Below, in pieces: positions 37,828 to 47,226 of a stretch of DNA of 64,000 nucleotides. The position numbers and the translations under genes are program-made. The stretch lies in NCBI RefSeq assembly GCF_902150025.1, contig NZ_CABFVS010000021.1, forward strand, positions 1-64,000, in the 5' to 3' direction. The notes beneath the pieces were generated by a model. That model was not told the origin of the DNA. It did not search any database and saw only the letters and a list, made by a program, of their open reading frames with translations. Every line of letters starts with the position of its first letter. Within the stretch, counting starts at the first letter, position 1. This DNA is from Bartonella massiliensis (GTDB lineage: Bacteria; Pseudomonadota; Alphaproteobacteria; Rhizobiales; Rhizobiaceae).

Positions 37828-39570
37828 TTGGCGGTTGCGGTAAAAGCTCCTCAGGTAAAAATATCAGCTTGTGTCGATACGCTACAGCATGTTATGCGGC
37901 GTTTATGGGTTGGACCATTGTTTCGTTGGCGGTTTTCAGGATTTCGTCCTCATAAAATTTTGGCACATCCCATTGATTTGCATGTGGCTGATCCGGTAAT
38001 GGCGCATGAATTTTATCATGGTCGTTTTGCTTTTGCTGGTCATATTGTTCATACGGGTGCTGTTTCGCCATTTTCTTTGGTTTCGCCAACGCTGGAATGG
38101 GAAGCGGCTCTGCATGATTTTCATTGGTTACGCCATATGGAAGCAGCAGAAAGCGATTTAGCTGCGGCGCATGCGCGCGCTCTTTTAGAAGATTGGCTTG
38201 ACCATGCTGGAAAAAAGGTAAAAGGGCTTGCTTGGAGTGGTCCTGTTGTGGCGCGGCGTTTGATTTCGTGGATTTGTCACTCAAAAATGTTGTTAGAAGG
38301 GGCAAGTGAGCGGTTTGAAAAACGCTTTTTACGGACACTTGGTTTGCAATTTCGTTATTTGCGCGTAACAATTTGCAGTATGGACCATGATGATAAACGT
38401 TTACAAGCAGCAACAGCTTTGACGTTTGCATCTCTTGCTTTGCCTGTTTCTGCGGATGTGAAAAAAAAGGTACAAGCCACGCTTATAGAAGAGCTTTCGC
38501 GTCAAATCTTGGTTGATGGTGGGCATATTTCCCGTAGTCCTATCATCTTATTGAATTTATTATCAGATTTATTGTCTTTGCGTCATCTTTTCATGCGAAG
38601 TAATGAAACAGCACCGCGTATTTTGATTGATTCTGTTGAGCGTATGTTACCCGCTTTACGATTCTTTATCCATGAGGATCAAACATTGGCACATTTTAAT
38701 GGGGTTGGTCCTCTTGTATCGAAACGATTATCGACACTTTTGGCGCTTGATGAAACAGATGGGCAGCCTTTTAGTTATGCACGTTATTCAGGGTTTCAGC
38801 GTTTAAAAGCCAATCAAACAACAGTGCTTGCCGATACAGGAAAATTTCCACCACGCTTTGTCGCACAGCAGGCTTGTTCGGGGTGTTTATCTTTTGAAAT
38901 GTCTTCACAAGGGCATCGTTTTATTATCAATACCGGTGTTAATCCTGATGGGCGGGAAGATTATCGACATTTAGGGCGTGTTACGGCTGCGCATTCAACA
39001 GCAACCCTTAATGATTGTTCGGTGGGTGTTTTTTACAAAAAAAAGAAAAATGGCGCTTCCTTTTTATTTGATGGACCCAGCGATGTCCAAGTGCGCCGTA
39101 TAGAGGATTCAGAGAAAACAGGTTTTATTGCGAGCCATAATGGTTATGTGCGCTCCTTTAATCTTATTCATGAGCGTGGTCTTATTTTGGCGACAAGTGG
39201 AGATATGATCGAAGGCTTTGATCGTTTTTTTATACCCAATAAAGGGAGAAAAAGACATAAGAATGCGCTAAGTGAACAAGATCATGTTGCTGTTCGGTTT
39301 CATATTCATCCACAAGTTGACGTTACCTATGATGGCGAGCGTGTGTGTTTAGCGGTAAAGAATGAGGACATGAAGAGTGAGCAAGTATGGCATTTTATAT
39401 CGCCTGATGCGGATATTTGTCTTGAAGATTCGATTGATTTTGCAGAATTAGCAGGCCCACAACGGACACAACAGATTGTTTTATATTTTCGTCCTGCATT
39501 TCAGGAAAAAGTTCGTTGGCGTTTTATCCGTAAAGCATTTGATAAAAAATCAGAACATTATTCTGATTGA
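37828..39570 (+). CDS. Heparinase II/III-like protein
   Basis: A 580-residue protein with a helical toroid N-terminal domain (about 60-330) and a beta-sheet C-terminal heparinase II/III-like domain (about 345-560), seen in the segment MSSQGHRFIINTGVNPDG through AAHSTATLNDCS. Such proteins are polysaccharide-lyase-like, but the substrate is unknown in Rhizobiales, where the gene is always next to rsmB and purH. There is no clear signal peptide. TTG start after 'gatggagatgg'. Confidence 0.85.
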   Translation: MAVAVKAPQVKISACVDTLQHVMRRLWVGPLFRWRFSGFRPHKILAHPIDLHVADPVMAHEFYHGRFAFAGHIVHTGAVSPFSLVSPTLEWEAALHDFHWLRHMEAAESDLAAAHARALLEDWLDHAGKKVKGLAWSGPVVARRLISWICHSKMLLEGASERFEKRFLRTLGLQFRYLRVTICSMDHDDKRLQAATALTFASLALPVSADVKKKVQATLIEELSRQILVDGGHISRSPIILLNLLSDLLSLRHLFMRSNETAPRILIDSVERMLPALRFFIHEDQTLAHFNGVGPLVSKRLSTLLALDETDGQPFSYARYSGFQRLKANQTTVLADTGKFPPRFVAQQACSGCLSFEMSSQGHRFIINTGVNPDGREDYRHLGRVTAAHSTATLNDCSVGVFYKKKKNGASFLFDGPSDVQVRRIEDSEKTGFIASHNGYVRSFNLIHERGLILATSGDMIEGFDRFFIPNKGRKRHKNALSEQDHVAVRFHIHPQVDVTYDGERVCLAVKNEDMKSEQVWHFISPDADICLEDSIDFAELAGPQRTQQIVLYFRPAFQEKVRWRFIRKAFDKKSEHYSD

Positions 39571-39610
39571 TAGTTTATATATTGCGTTTTATTTTATTAG
39601 CCTTAGTAAT

Positions 39611-40105
39611 ATATTGATTTATAATAATAAATTATTGCCATTCAACTTTGGTTAGAAAACTGAATATCGTAAGATTTTTTTATTTCAGATTTATCCCATA
39701 TTGAAGTAACCAAAACCATTTTCTTACATTTCATAAGTGGGCGGGCTCATGGGGCTAAAAGCTGTACGAAAAAATACCTCTCATAAACCTTCTCAAGAGC
39801 TCCAAGGGCTGTCGTTAATACTGGAAAATTGGCAAATATAACGATGGTGTTGGCTGGCTCTTTCTCTAAAGCGTAAAGATAGTGGGCCAATAGATTTTAT
39901 ATTATTTCAAGGGGGGGTATCGCTTTTATCGCTATACTATTTTATGTTCATGGATGCGGTTGTGAAATGAGCTTAGGAGCGTTGAGAGATATTTCTTTAA
40001 AAAAGCACGTCAATAGTAATCCAATGGCGTTCTATGAATAATCTTTGGTGAGAGAATATAAAAGGAAACAACATCATCCGACAATAGAATTTTGCATCTA
40101 CGCGC
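39611..40105 (+). pseudogene. Integrase repeat, copy M with a piece of catalytic domain
   Basis: Starts with the terminal motif, then a decayed hairpin and arm domain (to about 40020). It then jumps to 40040-40105, which matches the catalytic-domain segment at 62285-62340 (shared 'gagaatataaaagga'). An internal deletion therefore joined the arm and part of the catalytic core. It shows that the repeats derive from a full-length integrase gene. Confidence 0.65.
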
Positions 40106-40270
40106 TGCCATTTTTATGCTTAGTAAAAATGCACGCTGCTCCTGTCATACATTCTTCCATCCCCCAATGTTGGACGATGTTCTTAACTGATTGATAAAAA
40201 ATTATAAAACTTTAACTTCTCGCTCTTTTTTCTCACAAGTTAGCTTTTTGGTATTATACTAAAAATGAAG
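40106..40270 (-). pseudogene. Integrase-arm repeat, partial copy M2
   Basis: Inverted partial copy abutting M. 'atttttatgcttagtaaaaa' and 'cccccaatgttgg' match the minus-strand pattern of the arm-domain start. Only the first 35 or so codons and a decayed upstream region remain. Confidence 0.5.
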
Positions 40271-40368
40271 TTAGACTGGCAATGTAGTCACAACAACCAA
40301 CCACCAAATGCTCCTCTTTTCATAGCAAAGCATTCTCTCAAATATTTCAAAAAACTTTTAGACAACTT

Positions 40369-40521
40369 TTAGGAAGATTTACGCGAATAACGCCGTGCAA
40401 TCGAATCAATATCACCCCGACAAATGCCAAGATCATTGAGTTCATATGTTGAAAGACAACTTAACGCCTTAACGGTTCGACAATAACGACGCCAATTACT
40501 ATAAGAACGTAGAATATTCAT
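40369..40521 (-). CDS. DUF1127 (YjiS-like) small protein
   Basis: A 50-residue basic protein starting MNILRSYSNWRRYCRTV, followed by LSTYELNDLGICRGDIDSIARR. This matches the DUF1127 pattern in which a Trp-Arg-Arg segment precedes L-x-D-I-G-[IL]-x-R-x-[DE]-I. Such arginine-rich mini-proteins bind RNA or regulators in some alphaproteobacteria (phosphate or carbon metabolism and sRNA turnover); the role here is unknown. It lies between the purH echo and repeat M2, and its frame is intact amid decayed DNA, which suggests it is functional. Confidence 0.8.
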   Translation of the reverse strand: MNILRSYSNWRRYCRTVKALSCLSTYELNDLGICRGDIDSIARRYSRKSS

Positions 40522-40697
40522 AGCTTTTACTCAAACTCTATATTACACTCTATAGTTTGTAGAATAGAGCATCTTACTGAAAAGAGTTGTGTTATAATGT
40601 CATAATAGCTATGCATCTACACACATTCTCCCCCCATTGAACACGTGTCTTATGTAAAAATGCAATGATTAAAGCCATTAACGATGATAATGTTTTA

Positions 40698-40804
40698 TCC
40701 CTAAAAACAGCGGCTAAATTATGTGCATTTTCTGCGGTGATCACTTCTTCGTAACGTGCAGATTTTTTGGATTGAATAACGGTTCCCATTTCAATGGTTA
40801 TCAA
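40698..40804 (-). pseudogene. Decayed copy of the purH 3' end
   Basis: Translates as TVIQSKKSARYEEVITAENA and onward, aligning with [27 protein letters not shown] near the end of PurH. It lies about 70 bases beyond the real purH stop, in the same orientation, with an offset near 195 bases. The open frame carrying it (40592-40804) has no other gene-like content. Confidence 0.8.
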
Positions 40805-40871
40805 TCGATATACGATTTATGAAAAATACCTTGAAAGATTTTTATATAAAGAGGAAATTATCCCAATTATA

Positions 40872-42491
40872 TTAATGACGGAAATGTCGTATTCCTGTAA
40901 AAACCATCGCTAAACCCTGCGCATCAGCCGCAGTGATAACTTCTTCATCACGCATGGAGCCTCCTGGTTGAATGACTGCTGTTGCACCGGCTTCAGCTGC
41001 GGCTAATAAACCATCTGCAAAAGGAAAAAATGCATCGGATGCAACCACTGATCCTTTTGTAAGCGTTTCTGTTAAGCCGGCTCTTTTTGCACTTTCTGCG
41101 GCTTTACTTGCAGCAATTTTTGCTGAATCGATGCGGCTCATTTGTCCAGCACCAATTCCAACTGTTGCACTATTTTTCGCGTATACAATAGCATTTGATT
41201 TAACGTGTTTTGCTACACGAAAAGCAAATTGAAGATCACGCATTTCATCTTGAGTGGGGGCACGTTTGGTTACCACGTGCAATTTAAGATCATCAACCAC
41301 CACATTATCACGCGATTGTACTAAAATGCCTCCTGCAAGTGTTTTCGCAAGAAGCCCTCCACAACGTGGATTAGGAATGCCACCTGTAATGAGCAAACGA
41401 AGATTTTTTTTCTTGGCAATAATTTCACGTGCCGCCATTGTCGCGTCAGGAGCAATAATTACTTCTGTGAAAACTTTAACAATCTCTTCCGCACATTCTT
41501 CATCAAGGGTTTGATTTAAAGCAACAATTCCACCAAATGCCGATACATTATCACACATAAGAGCTTTCAAATAAGCTTCTTTCAAATTTTCCCCTTCTGC
41601 AACACCGCAAGGATTGGCATGCTTAATAAGAGCAACAGCAGCGGTTTTTTGCGGATCAAATTCTGCTACAAGCTCAAAGGCTGCATCTGTGTCATTTAAA
41701 TTGTTATAAGAAAGTGCTTTACCTTGTAAAAGTTTTGCTGTTGCAACACCAAAACGTTTTTCATTATTGCGATAAAATGCTGCCTGTTGATGTGGATTTT
41801 CTCCATAGCGCATAACACTTTCAAGATGACCAGAAAAACTTTGCCATGATGGTGTTTCAATTTTTAAATCCTGTGCAAACCATGCTGCTATTGCTGTGTC
41901 ATAAGCAGCAGTGTGTGCATATGCGCGCATTGCTAACTGATGGCGCATGGATAAGCTTAAACATCCGTTATGCTGTTTTAATTCCTCTAAAATCGAATCA
42001 TAGTCATTTATTGCTGTTACAACACCGGTATAAGCATAATTTTTTGCCGCTGCGCGAATCATTGCTGGTCCACCGATATCAATATTTTCGAGAATCGTTT
42101 GTTGATCAGCTCCCGATTGGCGTGTCTCTTCAAAGGGGTAAAGATTCACCACCAAGAGATCAATGCCATGAATGTTGTTCTTTTCCATAGCTTCCCTATG
42201 GCTGGGATTTTCTCTTACCCCTAACAAAGCACCATGAATCAAAGGGTGGAGTGTTTTTACACGCCCATCCATTATTTCAGGAAATCCGGTAACTTCAGCA
42301 ACATCTTTTACAGGTAAACCAGCAGCTATGAGGGTTTTGGCTGTTCCTCCTGTTGAAATCAATTCAACATTGTAAGTCGCATGAAGGGCTTTTGCAAAGG
42401 CAACCAACCCCGTTTTATCAGACACAGAAAGAAGAACACGACGAACCTGATGAAGATCAGGTATGGGAAAATTTTTGGCAGCAATACCCAT
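40872..42491 (-). CDS. purH: Bifunctional AICAR formyltransferase / IMP cyclohydrolase
   Basis: Performs the last two steps of purine synthesis, formylation of AICAR by 10-formyl-THF and ring closure to IMP. The N-terminal methylglyoxal-synthase-like cyclohydrolase domain (about 10-150) contains STGGTAKTL and [16 protein letters not shown]. The C-terminal transformylase carries the Lys-His pair in [10 protein letters not shown] chose the ATG at 42491 ([13 protein letters not shown], 539 residues), which matches the usual length; an upstream in-frame ATG would add 26 unlikely residues. A decayed copy of its 3' end follows downstream. Confidence 0.94.
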   Translation of the reverse strand: MGIAAKNFPIPDLHQVRRVLLSVSDKTGLVAFAKALHATYNVELISTGGTAKTLIAAGLPVKDVAEVTGFPEIMDGRVKTLHPLIHGALLGVRENPSHREAMEKNNIHGIDLLVVNLYPFEETRQSGADQQTILENIDIGGPAMIRAAAKNYAYTGVVTAINDYDSILEELKQHNGCLSLSMRHQLAMRAYAHTAAYDTAIAAWFAQDLKIETPSWQSFSGHLESVMRYGENPHQQAAFYRNNEKRFGVATAKLLQGKALSYNNLNDTDAAFELVAEFDPQKTAAVALIKHANPCGVAEGENLKEAYLKALMCDNVSAFGGIVALNQTLDEECAEEIVKVFTEVIIAPDATMAAREIIAKKKNLRLLITGGIPNPRCGGLLAKTLAGGILVQSRDNVVVDDLKLHVVTKRAPTQDEMRDLQFAFRVAKHVKSNAIVYAKNSATVGIGAGQMSRIDSAKIAASKAAESAKRAGLTETLTKGSVVASDAFFPFADGLLAAAEAGATAVIQPGGSMRDEEVITAADAQGLAMVFTGIRHFRH

Positions 42492-42569
42492 ATACAGAAG
42501 CCTTAACAATGAAAGAGTTAAAATTTCAGCAAAACAAGCTGAGACATTTATAGCACAAGCCTTTAGCAA

Positions 42570-43077
42570 AATACACTGAAAGGATAAACTGTCTTTTTAA
42601 AATATACGATAACTTGCCTTTTTTATACTGTAAAATGCCGTCATTAGAGGTGTTGTGATAGGGTATAAAAGTCTCATTGATACATTAAATGTTTTTTCTT
42701 GCTTATAACTCAATATTTCAACTTCTCATCTTCATAGCAGGTTTGAAATACAAAGCGCGTCCGTAGATTTTCTGTTGTATTCGATTTTATATGTGAGATG
42801 AAGGTGGAAATATTGCATATATTCTTTTGAGTTATCTTTAAAACGGGAAATAGCCGGCGAAAATATGAAATTATAAGGGGAGAAATACGGGCTCATTTTT
42901 CCTGTCATTTTTAATTTTTATGCTTTTGTAAAAGCAGTTATGACAATGTTTTTAATAGAATGTTTTTTATAAGAGTGGAAATAACACATTTTCCCACATT
43001 TTTGTGCATTGCCTTTTTAATGAGGTTGAGGCTTTTTATGCAAAATAAAACGCCATCATGATGCGAATTTAAGCGCG
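42570..43077. other. Intergenic DNA upstream of purH
   Basis: About 500 AT-rich bases that should contain the purH promoter on the minus strand. I see no open frame, repeat or clear hairpin in it. Confidence 0.4.
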
Positions 43078-43530
43078 TTTATTTTAAAAAAACATTTTTC
43101 AATGAAGCAACTTCCATTTTATGGTGGTTTTGTGAAGAGTGTCGTGTAAATCCGATTATGGTGGTTTTGTGAAGAGTGTCGTGTAAATCCGAATAGTCTA
43201 ACAAATCCTCGAATGGTTTAAAAAATCCATTGTAGACCCATGATCCATACTTAAAAGTGTGAGTCGGAACGCTTCTTTTTTCTTTATCAGTTTTCAATCC
43301 TTTAATAACTCTTGTTTTAAAAAGACTTGGCAGTTGAGATGGGGTCTTCTTATTTTCAATAATTTTATTCTGTACGGTTATCCCTTGCTTATGAGGGATT
43401 GCGAGAATGATTTTGCTGGTTTTGGTCAGAAGGTTTGAAGTAAAAGAGTTTTACGGATATTTGAGGCAGATATCTGAGCTCTTATTTTAAGTTAAATAGG
43501 ATTATTGTTATAAATAAAATGCTTGCTTCT
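43078..43530 (-). pseudogene. Integrase-arm repeat, copy N (very decayed)
   Basis: A minus-strand copy traced from 'aaaacatttttcaatgaagc' through 'gcttatgagggattgc' (a hairpin remnant) to 'ttattgttataaataaa'. It contains a tandem duplication (see 43121-43193). A 72-codon open piece at 43079-43297 is part of the remnant and not a recognised gene. Confidence 0.5.
43121..43193. repeat. Perfect 37-bp tandem repeat, two copies
   Basis: The unit beginning 'tggtggttttgtgaagagtg' at 43122 recurs at 43159 with no mismatch over almost the whole second unit. It lies inside decayed integrase copy N, so the duplication is more recent than that decay. Confidence 0.9.
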
Positions 43531-43658
43531 TTAAAAAACAAATTTTGTGTTGTGTAAACACTCAATATGACAGTGTTAAGGATCTGCTCTGTTGTGAAGT
43601 GTATGTTTTTAAAATCCAAATTGTTTAATGACCCTTTTGGGGATGGATATTTTGCTTG

Positions 43659-44450
43659 TTATTGTTTTAGTTTTTTTTGCTGTAGCAGAAAAAGAAAAGC
43701 ACCTAATACACCAGCAGCTAAAATAAACCATGTAATTGCGTAAACAAGATGATTATTGCGAAAATGGATAATTGTCAGACCTGTGATGGGAAGGTTTGCT
43801 TGTGAAGATGTTTTGCTGGTATCAATGAAATAAGGGGCAACAGTGGACAGGCCCAGTTTTTGTGCCATAGCAGGAAGATCACGTGTATACCACACATTCT
43901 TTTCAGGATTATTTTTGCGTGGAAAAAATCCATTTTTTTCACTCATGCGTAATAAACCGATGATTGTCGTTTGTTCTGTGTTTGTGGTAGAATCTTGCTC
44001 AGATGAGGTATTGTTATATGATGGCTGTGAGTTTTGAAAATTGTTACGTTCATCCATGGGGATAAAGCCACGGTTGATAAAGGTCAGTGTGTTGTCAGCG
44101 GTTTGTAAAGGAGTCAAAACCCAGTAGCCTGTAGTGTTTTGAGCAGCAGCAGTGACCAAAATATTTTTATTTTTTAAAAATTTTCCTGTGATAACAACAG
44201 GTTGATATTCATTTTTTTCAAAAGTAACATCGGCCCATTGATCTTTTCCGGGGGCTTTTATGGGGGACAAATGAACGCGCTGATTGGCACTGGTGATAAG
44301 ATTTGTTTTCCAGTTTAACCGTTGTACTTGCCATATGCCTAATGCACTGAAGAGAAGAAAAAAACAAATGCATAAAGTTCCAAATAAAAGAGAAGAAAAA
44401 CGGCAAGAATTTTTCTGAAGCTTTGTCACGGGAGGGGCTTTTTTGCTCAT
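43659..44450 (-). CDS. SURF1-family cytochrome oxidase assembly protein
   Basis: A 263-residue inner-membrane protein with transmembrane helices near both ends (about 22-42 and 237-257) around a periplasmic domain, the SURF1 layout. GIWQVQRLNWK after the first helix and FINRGFIP near 130 are family hallmarks. It helps heme a insertion or assembly of aa3-type oxidase. No other oxidase genes are adjacent. It diverges from rpmB. Confidence 0.9.
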   Translation of the reverse strand: MSKKAPPVTKLQKNSCRFSSLLFGTLCICFFLLFSALGIWQVQRLNWKTNLITSANQRVHLSPIKAPGKDQWADVTFEKNEYQPVVITGKFLKNKNILVTAAAQNTTGYWVLTPLQTADNTLTFINRGFIPMDERNNFQNSQPSYNNTSSEQDSTTNTEQTTIIGLLRMSEKNGFFPRKNNPEKNVWYTRDLPAMAQKLGLSTVAPYFIDTSKTSSQANLPITGLTIIHFRNNHLVYAITWFILAAGVLGAFLFLLQQKKLKQ

Positions 44451-44607
44451 GATTTATGCTTCCTTTCAGGACAATAGGCTTTTATTTTAACACGGTATGC
44501 CTTTTAAAAAAGCATTTTGTACGCTTTTGGCGGAATTTGCATGCCTTATTGCCGAAAAAGATGAAGGCTTAAGTTAGCAAGAAGATAAAAAAGGTTTTAT
44601 AAAAGAC

Positions 44608-44636
44608 TTGACCTTTTGTTGTCGACCCCCTATTAA
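44608..44636 (+). promoter_or_regulatory. Promoter candidate for rpmB
   Basis: TTGACC at 44608-44613 and TATTAA at 44631-44636 are separated by 17 bases, a good housekeeping-sigma match. It lies 111 bases before the rpmB ATG in the divergent SURF1-rpmB spacer. Confidence 0.55.
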
Positions 44637-44746
44637 AAAGAAACTTCCCAATGTCCGTTCAAGGTCGCATTGTGCATGCTTTGCATTCATTCATGTCCTT
44701 TGGGTATAGGGATGTGAAAGTTTCTTAGAGTTTAAAGGTGAAGTTT

Positions 44747-45052
44747 ATGTCTCGTGCATGTGAATTGACAGGGAAAGCGGTTCTGTATGGCAATAATGTT
44801 AGCCATGCAAATAATAAGACTCGGCGTCGTTTTTTACCAAATCTTTGCAATGTGACGTTGATTTCAGAAGTGTTACAGCAAAGTTATCGCTTGCGCATTT
44901 CCGCAAGTGCATTGCGTTCTGTTGAACACCGTGGTGGTCTTGATGGTTTTTTGGTCAAAGCAGACGATAAAGAATTGTCGCAGCGTGCGCGTTTGTTAAA
45001 ACGTCAGATCGTTAAGAAAAAAGCTGAGCAAAAGGCTGAACAAGCAGCGTGA
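44747..45052 (+). CDS. rpmB: 50S ribosomal protein L28
   Basis: A 101-residue ribosomal protein starting [29 protein letters not shown], diagnostic of bacterial L28, with a Lys/Ala/Glu-rich tail. The ATG at 44747 has 'aaaggtga' at ideal spacing; the in-frame ATG three codons earlier lies inside that ribosome-binding site. In Rhizobiales rpmB precedes cobT; here the transporter gene and decayed DNA separate them. Confidence 0.95.
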   Translation: MSRACELTGKAVLYGNNVSHANNKTRRRFLPNLCNVTLISEVLQQSYRLRISASALRSVEHRGGLDGFLVKADDKELSQRARLLKRQIVKKKAEQKAEQAA

Positions 45053-45177
45053 TTGTTAAGGTCATTGTCTTTGGTGGATTGATGCTTTAGTCACGGTTCT
45101 TCATCCTAGAAGTTTACAGTCTTTTCATCTTTGATCGCGCTATTATTTTGTTGGTTCCATACCCCAGGTTAAAAAAA

Positions 45178-45861
45178 ATGTCTTCAAGCGGTCTTTTATT
45201 AGAACAGCAAAAGAAAAGGTATGTTGTTTTTTCTATTTTAGCAATGTGTCTTGCGGTCACTGCATCTAATATTTTGGTTCAATATCCCGTCTATTGGTTT
45301 GGTTTGAATGAGCTTTTGACTTATGGGGCTTTTACTTATCCATTTGCCTTTCTTATCAATGATTTGACCAATCGTTTTTATGGTCCATCTGCTGCACGAC
45401 GTGTGGTTTATGCTGGTTTTTTTGCTGGTGTTTTGGTTTCTTGGATATTGGCAACACCGCGGCTTGCACTTGCTTCTAGTTTGGCATTTTTATTTGGGCA
45501 ACTTCTTGATATTGTTGTTTTTACACCTTTGCGGCGGAAAACGTGGTGGAAAGCACCTTTAGCAGCTGCGTTGGTGGGGTCAGCATTGGATACGGTGTTG
45601 TTTTTTTCTCTTGCTTTTTCGAGCTCTTTTGCCATCCTTGATAAACTAACGGGGTATGCTGATAGTTCATTGGTGGAGAGTGCTGTTTTGGCAGGGATAG
45701 GTATGCCAGTTTGGCTTTCGCTTGCTTTTGGCGATTTTTCTGTAAAAATTATTATGAGTCTGTTGATGTTAATTCCTTATGGAACAATTCTTAACATTGT
45801 AAAACTTCCTCTTTATCAAAGTCATCTAAAGGATGATTCTTCTTTTGCTTGTAACAAATGA
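45178..45861 (+). CDS. VUT-family queuosine precursor transporter (YhhQ-like)
   Basis: A 227-residue membrane protein with about six hydrophobic helices. Family features include SNILVQYPV, FPFAFLINDLTNRFYGP-like polar motifs (here YPFAFLINDLTNRFYG) and VGSALDTVLFFSLAF. The E. coli homologue YhhQ imports the queuosine precursor preQ0/preQ1 for tRNA modification. I chose the ATG at 45178 (MSSSGLLLEQQ), giving the normal length; an in-frame alternative start ten codons upstream is less likely. Confidence 0.88.
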   Translation: MSSSGLLLEQQKKRYVVFSILAMCLAVTASNILVQYPVYWFGLNELLTYGAFTYPFAFLINDLTNRFYGPSAARRVVYAGFFAGVLVSWILATPRLALASSLAFLFGQLLDIVVFTPLRRKTWWKAPLAAALVGSALDTVLFFSLAFSSSFAILDKLTGYADSSLVESAVLAGIGMPVWLSLAFGDFSVKIIMSLLMLIPYGTILNIVKLPLYQSHLKDDSSFACNK

Positions 45862-45913
45862 TCATCTTTGTCTTTTTGTTTTCTTTAAACTTTAAAGAAT
45901 TTCCATGGTATTA

Positions 45914-46078
45914 TCATGCGATAGCACGTTGATTGAGATAGTTTATCGTTTGACGGCTTAAGGGAGAATTCCGCAATCTTTTTTTCATTTCAACATTCTC
46001 TTGTGAGAGCGAAATAAAGTCATTTATTTTTCTTTCATTAAAAGGGGATGAGGATAAAAATCGTTTGAGACGGGGCAA
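45914..46078 (-). CDS. Possible small protein or gene remnant, unrecognised
   Basis: A 54-codon frame opening with TTG and ending at a TGA. It contains NERKINDFISLSQENVEM and LSRQTINYLNQRAIA, with protein-like composition and helical, coiled-coil character. The open frame extends about 20 codons further upstream without a good start, so it may be the C-terminus of a lost gene. I do not recognise the family. Confidence 0.25.
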   Translation of the reverse strand: MPRLKRFLSSSPFNERKINDFISLSQENVEMKKRLRNSPLSRQTINYLNQRAIA

Positions 46079-46149
46079 TAGACTTTTTAGGATTGATTCA
46101 ATGGAAGAAAATTGGGAAAGAAAATTTGTAACGGATTTTTTTTAATTCA

Positions 46150-46520
46150 TAGATTTATAATGTTTTTATTTCAGTGAAAAATCTCAATATCATGGAACCG
46201 TAGGTATTTTAAAGAGCTCTTATATTGCGTTAAGCAAAATCATTTGGTTGCTCTTCATAAGAGGAATGGACATGTGGGGGCTGTTTGGGAGATTGCTTAT
46301 AAAGTGATTTATACCATTCATGGTTGCCGCTGTGGAATGGGCTTGGTGCGCTTTGAGAGGTCTCTTTGAAACGAGTCCGTGAATGAGTAACTGGGTGGTG
46401 TTTTATTTTACGTGGGGATCGTGATTCTATTAAAGAATGTGAGAAACAAAAGTGTGAGGCAATGCGTAATTTCCATTATTTTAAAGATATTGCTCTAGAT
46501 GTTTTTGAATGACACCCTAG
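46150..46520 (+). pseudogene. Integrase-arm repeat, copy O
   Basis: Plus-strand copy. The coding part at 46300-46510 still reads IHGCRCGMGLVRF and KQKCEAMRNFHYFKDIALDVFE in broken frames, close to the intact copy at 51736. The upstream region is more degraded. It faces inverted copy P across about 330 bases. Confidence 0.7.
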
Positions 46521-46602
46521 GATATGGTCGTGAATGGAGAATTTTAAGCAAAATTTTATCCGTTGCAATAAAACCAGAAAGTAAAAACAAACTCATTATA
46601 AT

Positions 46603-46738
46603 TTTTTGAAGATGGCGATGAAGCATTTCTTTTAGAATTCATAATGCGTCTAGTAAAGTAGCAGCATCCTTAAAATTTGATATTCAATTTGTAGGATTAT
46701 CTTCTCAGGTTGTTAGTCATCAAATTCCGATGGTTTAA
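46603..46738 (+). pseudogene. Possible antitoxin-like remnant
   Basis: Between copies O and P the frames give FEDGDEAFLLEFIMRLVK and, after a frameshift, FDIQFVGLSSQVVSHQI. These resemble the EDGDP and GLSRESLYKAL parts of HigA-like addiction-module antidotes. The match is by memory and short, so it is weak. Confidence 0.2.
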
Positions 46739-46851
46739 TGATAGGGGTTATTTTTTAATGTTGCTGATCGATGGGGTTACATCCTTTCCGTAATACAAAA
46801 CGCTGCAGGTGGAATATACTTTGATTATTAATTGATGGGGATTATTAATTG

Positions 46852-47202
46852 ACGGATTTGCTTTAAAGAGACCTCTCAAAGCGCATCCAAGCTCATTTCA
46901 CGATAGTGGTTTGTGAATGGTATAACGATAAAACGTTTATGAAGAAGCAAGCTGGACATTATCATACATTTTTCTAACCCCCAATGTTGCGGATCAACGT
47001 TTGGTATTTGAGGTGATTCAAAAGAGGTATGTTTTTCGTGTACAGTTTTTACCCCCATGGTCCACTTGCTTGTTATGTGCAAGAAAATAGTTTGAATTGA
47101 TCTAATAGGAGAGAGATTTGAAGTAAGAGCATCGTATGGTATTTAGGGGTTTCATGCAAATTGAATAATGCTAGAAATATCATTATAAATCAATGTATTG
47201 GC
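46852..47202 (-). pseudogene. Integrase-arm repeat, copy P
   Basis: Minus-strand copy with arm codons (LRDVSLK, reversed at 46865-46890), 'cccccaatgttgcgg', the hairpin 'gcttgttatgtgcaag' and the terminal AT motif at 47185-47202, just before the cobT stop. Confidence 0.7.
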
Positions 47203-47226
47203 TGTATTACTGATTTAAGGCGAGTT

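Noticed and set aside
43121-43193. Short direct repeats as a CRISPR array
   Set aside because: Only two units, contiguous without spacers, and no cas genes in the window.
43079-43297. 72-codon minus-strand open frame as a gene
   Set aside because: It overlaps decayed integrase copy N and the tandem repeat, and its translation repeats a segment because of that duplication.
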